Shown piece by piece: positions 60,484 to 64,000 of a stretch of DNA of 64,000 nucleotides. Position 1 is the stretch's first letter, and each line of letters begins with the position of its first letter. The notes beneath the pieces are model-generated. The model had not been told where the DNA came from. It did not search any database and saw only the letters and a list, made by a program, of their open reading frames with translations. The position numbers were made by a program, and so were the translations under genes. The stretch lies in assembly GCA_009930475.1 (NCBI GenBank), contig RZYC01000002.1, positions 65,121 to 129,120 of the forward strand. The letters are read 5' to 3'. The DNA comes from Spartobacteria bacterium. Its GTDB lineage: Bacteria; Verrucomicrobiota; Kiritimatiellia; RZYC01.

Positions 60484-62766
60484 ATGGAACATAGTTTTAA
60501 TCTGGGCGTGTTATTCATTCTTGGCCTTGGAGTTTTCGGAGGCATGCTGGGGGCCTGGTTTTTCCAGCGCATCAAATTCCCGCAGGTCGTCGGATATATC
60601 GTCATCGGCCTGATCATCGGCGAAAGCGGCCTGAAACTGGTACGTTCGGCGGATATCGAGGCCTTACGGCCGTTCAACATGTTTGCATTGGGCATCATCG
60701 GACTGCTGGTGGGCGGCGAACTGCGCATTGATACATTTAAGAAATATGCGCGATCTTTCACCGCCATCCTGCTGGGCGAAGGGCTGCTGGCCTTTCTCAT
60801 TGTCGGGGCATTGTCCTTTGCGATCATTCATTATGTGACCGGCAGTTTTGTGATTTCACTGGCAACCTGCATTGTCTTCGGTGCCATCGCTTCGGCAACA
60901 GATCCTGCCTCCACCATTGATGTGCTGTGGGAATACCGGTCGCGAGGCGTACTGACCACTTCGCTTACCGCCATTGTGGCACTGGACGATGCGCTAGCCA
61001 TGACGCTCTATGGACTGGGCACCAGTGTCGCACGTGTGCTGACCTCCGAGGGCGGTTCTATGATGTCCGGCGTTTTATCCATCGGCGTAGAACTCTTCGG
61101 CTCCTTCATTCTGGGCACAGTGTTTGCCATGGTGCTGATCTTTCTGCTGCGCTGGCTGCATCAGCCTGAAAAAAGTCTGGCACTGGCACTGGGTCTCATG
61201 CTTCTGGCCATCAGTCTGGCCGTGGCCCTGCAGATGGACGTGATTCTGGCGACCATGACCATCGGTTTTGTTCTGGCTAATTATGCAGAGCGTCGCAGTG
61301 CCGCCCTGTTTAAAATGCTCAAGGGCTTTTCCGTTCCTATTTATGTCCTGTTCTTTGTGCTGGTGGGTGCCCGGCTCGGGTTGTCCAAAATGCCGTTCTG
61401 GCTGATTACACTGGTGCTTCTGTACGTCATCGGGCGTTCTATCGGCAAATGGGGCGGCGCCTGGCTGGGTGCGAAAATCACTCATAGCGACGACGTGGTG
61501 CGCCGTTATCTTGGTCTGGGCCTGATGGCTCAGGGCGGAGTTGCCATTGGTTTGTCGATTATGGCCAGTCAGCACCTGGGACACATCCAGGTAACGGAAA
61601 CCTTATCCCTCGGCGAAGTGATTATCTTTGCTGTAACCGCTACAACTCTGATTGTTCAGCTCATCGGCCCGCCCATGGTGAAAGTCGCCATCAAACTGGC
61701 CGGTGAAACGGGACGTAATGTCACGGAAGAGGATATTATTGAGTCATGGACCGTAGCTGATGTCATTGAAGGGGATATCGTTACTATCTCTGAAAGCGAT
61801 TCGCTGCTGGAAGTGGTGGATATTTTTGTGAACAACGAGTTCACCGTCTACCCCATCGTCAACGAGAAGCAGCACATCGTCGGCATGATCAATATGACCG
61901 CACTGAAAAGCGTCATGAATGATCGCGACTCCTGGCAATGGCTGCTGGCCTCCGATGTCATGGAACCGCCTGGCACCACCCTTTACCCGGATATGCCGCT
62001 CAATGAAGCAATCAACCAGATGACAGAATTGAATCTGGATCAGGTGGCCGTGGTCGGAACGGCTGAAAGTCAGGTTCCCGTGGGTGTGGTTTCTAATTAT
62101 CATATCCGCAAACGGGTTAGTGAAGAACTGATTAAACGGCAGGAACCCGGGCGTATGGGCACATCCTTGAACGAAGAAAAAGAACCGGTCATCATCGACC
62201 AGCCTACCGTCGAAGATGTGGACTTCCTTGTCTATGATGATCTACGGATGATTACCCCCGATGCCAAAGTGCTGGATGCCGTATTGCTTTTGATCAACCG
62301 ACCTCAGTGCCGTTTTGTTTACGTATCCGACAAGCGGGGTAAATTCTGCGGTTCCGTGCGCATGAACGATATCATGCGCAAGATTGTACCTGTCAATATC
62401 GTCGCCAATACCGATATCTACAAGGTTATCCGCACCAACTTTGAAGCCATCCTGCATAAAAAAGTTCAGGACATTCTTGATCCCGATACAGAATTTGTCC
62501 GCAAAACGACTAAAACCGGCATTGTGCTCGATATGCTGACTCAGAATCGCAGCAACGAACTGCCTGTGCTGGATGCGGATCAGCAACTGGTCGGACAAAT
62601 CAATGTTTATGAAATGATCAGTGCATTCATTGAAGAATGGGCACAAAACTACCGCGTCAACCTTGCCCCTCCTACGACCAAACAATACAGCCGTAGCGAT
62701 CTGGGAATGGATGACGACAGCGACGAACCGTCTGTCACAGGACTTTCCGCCGAGCAGCCCTCATGA
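60484..62766 (+). CDS. CPA-family cation/proton antiporter with two C-terminal CBS pairs
   Basis: A 760-residue protein. Residues about 5-400 form a 12- to 13-helix antiporter with FPQVVGYIVIGLIIGESG, SATDPAST and VALDDALAM; the paired aspartates (DD) are the ion-binding type seen in electrogenic exchangers. Residues about 410-545 and 575-715 each look like a CBS pair (DVIEGDIVTISESDSLLEVV; LMITP-like DDLRMITPDAKVLDA; VQDILDPDTEF). Regulation by nucleotides is likely. Preceded by the HTH-EIIA gene and overlapping crcB by four bases. Confidence 0.87.
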   Translation: MEHSFNLGVLFILGLGVFGGMLGAWFFQRIKFPQVVGYIVIGLIIGESGLKLVRSADIEALRPFNMFALGIIGLLVGGELRIDTFKKYARSFTAILLGEGLLAFLIVGALSFAIIHYVTGSFVISLATCIVFGAIASATDPASTIDVLWEYRSRGVLTTSLTAIVALDDALAMTLYGLGTSVARVLTSEGGSMMSGVLSIGVELFGSFILGTVFAMVLIFLLRWLHQPEKSLALALGLMLLAISLAVALQMDVILATMTIGFVLANYAERRSAALFKMLKGFSVPIYVLFFVLVGARLGLSKMPFWLITLVLLYVIGRSIGKWGGAWLGAKITHSDDVVRRYLGLGLMAQGGVAIGLSIMASQHLGHIQVTETLSLGEVIIFAVTATTLIVQLIGPPMVKVAIKLAGETGRNVTEEDIIESWTVADVIEGDIVTISESDSLLEVVDIFVNNEFTVYPIVNEKQHIVGMINMTALKSVMNDRDSWQWLLASDVMEPPGTTLYPDMPLNEAINQMTELNLDQVAVVGTAESQVPVGVVSNYHIRKRVSEELIKRQEPGRMGTSLNEEKEPVIIDQPTVEDVDFLVYDDLRMITPDAKVLDAVLLLINRPQCRFVYVSDKRGKFCGSVRMNDIMRKIVPVNIVANTDIYKVIRTNFEAILHKKVQDILDPDTEFVRKTTKTGIVLDMLTQNRSNELPVLDADQQLVGQINVYEMISAFIEEWAQNYRVNLAPPTTKQYSRSDLGMDDDSDEPSVTGLSAEQPS

Positions 62767-63167
62767 ATGCGGCTCTGACCAGCGCACTGCTCATCGGGCT
62801 GGGGGGATTCTTCGGAACCCTCGCCCGCTATGGGTTGTCCATGCTGTTGTCACGCTATTCAGTTATATTACCGATGGGAACACTGGCCTGCAATATGGCC
62901 GGCTGTTTCCTGATTGCCGTCATTATGCAGCTTCTGGATAATAATATAACCTCGCTGCCTCCACAGTTCAAAGTGATTCTGGCCACCGGGTTTTGCGGCG
63001 GATTCACCACCATGTCATCCATGATGTACGAAACCTCAAAACTGGCCAAACAAACCGGAAACATGCTGGCTTTTTCCTACATCGGCATGACCCTCATCGG
63101 TTGTGCCGTCGCCCTCTGGGCCGGCACCAATACCGTGATGATTCTACAGCGCGTCACAACGCCGTAG
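62763..63167 (+). CDS. crcB: CrcB/Fluc fluoride channel
   Basis: A 134-residue four-helix protein, one subunit of the dual-topology fluoride exporter. GGFFGTLARYGLS, the GTLACNMAGCFLI segment with the conserved Asn, and GFCGGFTTMSS with the phenylalanine box are all present. A single gene implies a homodimer. It overlaps the antiporter stop (ATGA), so fluoride export is cotranscribed with cation/proton exchange; no fluoride riboswitch is seen, as the gene has no leader of its own. Confidence 0.93.
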   Translation: MNAALTSALLIGLGGFFGTLARYGLSMLLSRYSVILPMGTLACNMAGCFLIAVIMQLLDNNITSLPPQFKVILATGFCGGFTTMSSMMYETSKLAKQTGNMLAFSYIGMTLIGCAVALWAGTNTVMILQRVTTP

Positions 63168-63263
63168 TCCCCGGCAATAAACGAGAACATCACACCTGCA
63201 AATTTCATCCACCTTCTTTATTTCGCGCAGCGTAGCGGCCATAATGCCACATGAGTGCATGTG

Positions 63264-63301
63264 TATCCGCTCACAACAAGAACACGCGTTCTTCTTGTTG
63301 T
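63264..63301. other. Hairpin and lac-operator-like word downstream of crcB
   Basis: A perfect 10-bp stem ACAACAAGAA/TTCTTGTTGT (63273-63301, 9-base loop) lies between crcB and the LacI-type gene. No T-run follows on either strand. The overlapping minus-strand word TTGTGAGCGGATA (63264-63276) equals one part of the classical lac operator. Confidence 0.4.
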
Positions 63302-63328
63302 AAATAAAAAGCAAATCAATCATCTATA

Positions 63329-64000
63329 TTACTGTATCACCCTTACGTTGCGGACACTTTCCCGCTCCATCAATGTCACACCACACATGCAGTGCATACC
63401 ATCAGGTTCCTGCTCAGATCGGTTGCCATCAGCATCCGCCTCCAACAGAATCTCAACAGCACTGGTGGCAAGTTTGTCGACATGCGTTTTTACCGTTGTC
63501 AGCGGAGGAATCATATATTGCGCAAATAAAAGATCATCGAATCCGATCATGGAAACATCCTGCGGCACGCGAAGACCTCTTTCCGATAAAGCCTTATGTA
63601 TCCCCAACGCCATAATGTCATTCGCACAAAAAATAGCGGTAAAGGGAATCTCTTTTGAGAGCAATTTCAGGCATTCATCATAAGCCACCTCTCTGATAAA
63701 TTTTCCGTTGAGTAAAAGCGATTCATTGAAGGGGATATGATAATCCTCCAGCGCTTTTAGATAGCCCTCCGTGCGCTTCAGAGCGGAAAGACGCCGAACC
63801 CCGCCTGACACATGCACGATGTTGGTATGCCCGTTTTTGATTAAATACTCTGTGGCGATATACCCGCCCATAAAATCATTGGTATTGACCGTTTTTATTT
63901 GTTTTGACGCCACGTCTTTTTCATCAAAAAGATCGATGAAAACAATGTTGTAATCACCATTTGCCAGTTCATAAACTGCTTCAAGGCCATAGTCAAAACC
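63329..64000 (-). CDS. LacI/GalR-family transcriptional regulator (5' end outside window)
   Basis: The frame is open to the window edge and shows 223 residues of the periplasmic-binding-like effector domain: TVNTNDFMGGYIATEYLIKNGHTNIVHVSG, FTAIFCANDIMALGIHKALSERGLRVPQDVSMIGFDD and PPLTTVKTHVDKLATSAVEILLE are LacI-family blocks. The DNA-binding N-terminus lies beyond 64000. Effector unknown; a carbohydrate is usual. Confidence 0.88.
   Translation of the reverse strand, partial: GFDYGLEAVYELANGDYNIVFIDLFDEKDVASKQIKTVNTNDFMGGYIATEYLIKNGHTNIVHVSGGVRRLSALKRTEGYLKALEDYHIPFNESLLLNGKFIREVAYDECLKLLSKEIPFTAIFCANDIMALGIHKALSERGLRVPQDVSMIGFDDLLFAQYMIPPLTTVKTHVDKLATSAVEILLEADADGNRSEQEPDGMHCMCGVTLMERESVRNVRVIQ

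Noticed and set aside
62763-63167. Fluoride riboswitch ahead of crcB
   Set aside because: The gene overlaps the antiporter stop and has no leader that could hold one.
1-64000. CRISPR arrays, rRNA and phage structural genes
   Set aside because: No regularly spaced repeats, rRNA stretches or phage proteins were seen anywhere in the window.

Overview
The window (about 50% GC, densely coded) looks like a chromosome segment of a Gram-negative PVC-superphylum bacterium, most likely the Kiritimatiellota/Verrucomicrobiota/Lentisphaerota branch. The reasons are a 717-residue GreA-type elongation factor with the very long N-terminal extension known from Chlamydia, large secreted proteins ending in Asp-rich calcium-binding and Phe/Tyr-Arg tails typical of that branch, lipid A-type acyltransferase genes, and a RAYT-type transposase. 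The phylum is an inference; no rRNA is present.

Layout. 1-2919 (minus): nadB, an RNase D-like exonuclease and a CPBP membrane protease (cut by the window edge). 3702-5942 (plus): a PTS EIIA-CBS protein followed by an NhaD/ArsB-type antiporter, closed by a bidirectional terminator. 6021-13350 (minus): a tight run of a HAD phosphatase, lipA, a lipid A-type acyltransferase, a GT2 glycosyltransferase, a DUF368/PopT undecaprenyl-phosphate transporter, an ABC-F ATPase and thiE fused in frame to an unknown domain. 13406-24365: surface-carbohydrate genes (NeuC-like epimerase, GtrA, GT39, GT4, polysaccharide deacetylase, DedA) with long GreA and an HtrA-like protease. 24423-30483 (minus): miaA, alaS, a mevalonate-pathway HMG-CoA synthase behind a clear promoter with overlapping palindromic operators, and a winged-helix regulator/membrane protein pair. 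A tRNA-Lys follows at 30665.

30942-43229 is an accessory region: a HAD hydrolase, a 1907-residue secreted protein that joins two different cysteine peptidases (papain-like C1 and clostripain-like C11), a broken ISAs1-type transposase, a RAYT transposase and a gingipain-like C25 peptidase. 43349-49077 (minus) is a galactose module (mglBAC plus a GH42 beta-galactosidase) that strongly resembles the enteric Mgl system. A complete insertion sequence (49273-51449), with an 11-bp target duplication, imperfect terminal inverted repeats, a DruA/DUF4338-like N-terminal region and a candidate -1 frameshift site, sits just upstream of mglB. A PerR/Fur-type regulator and rubrerythrin come next, with a Fur/PerR-like box and a strong terminator.

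52869-59474 encodes a giant secreted protein with two GH13 (alpha-amylase family) catalytic domains. From 59829 a second EIIA-plus-antiporter locus follows: an HTH-EIIA protein, a CPA-type antiporter with CBS domains and a CrcB/Fluc fluoride channel. The 3' part of a LacI-family regulator closes the window. The two separate EIIA/CBS/antiporter loci are the best candidate here for an under-described system: PTS-type phosphosignalling wired to cation/proton exchange.
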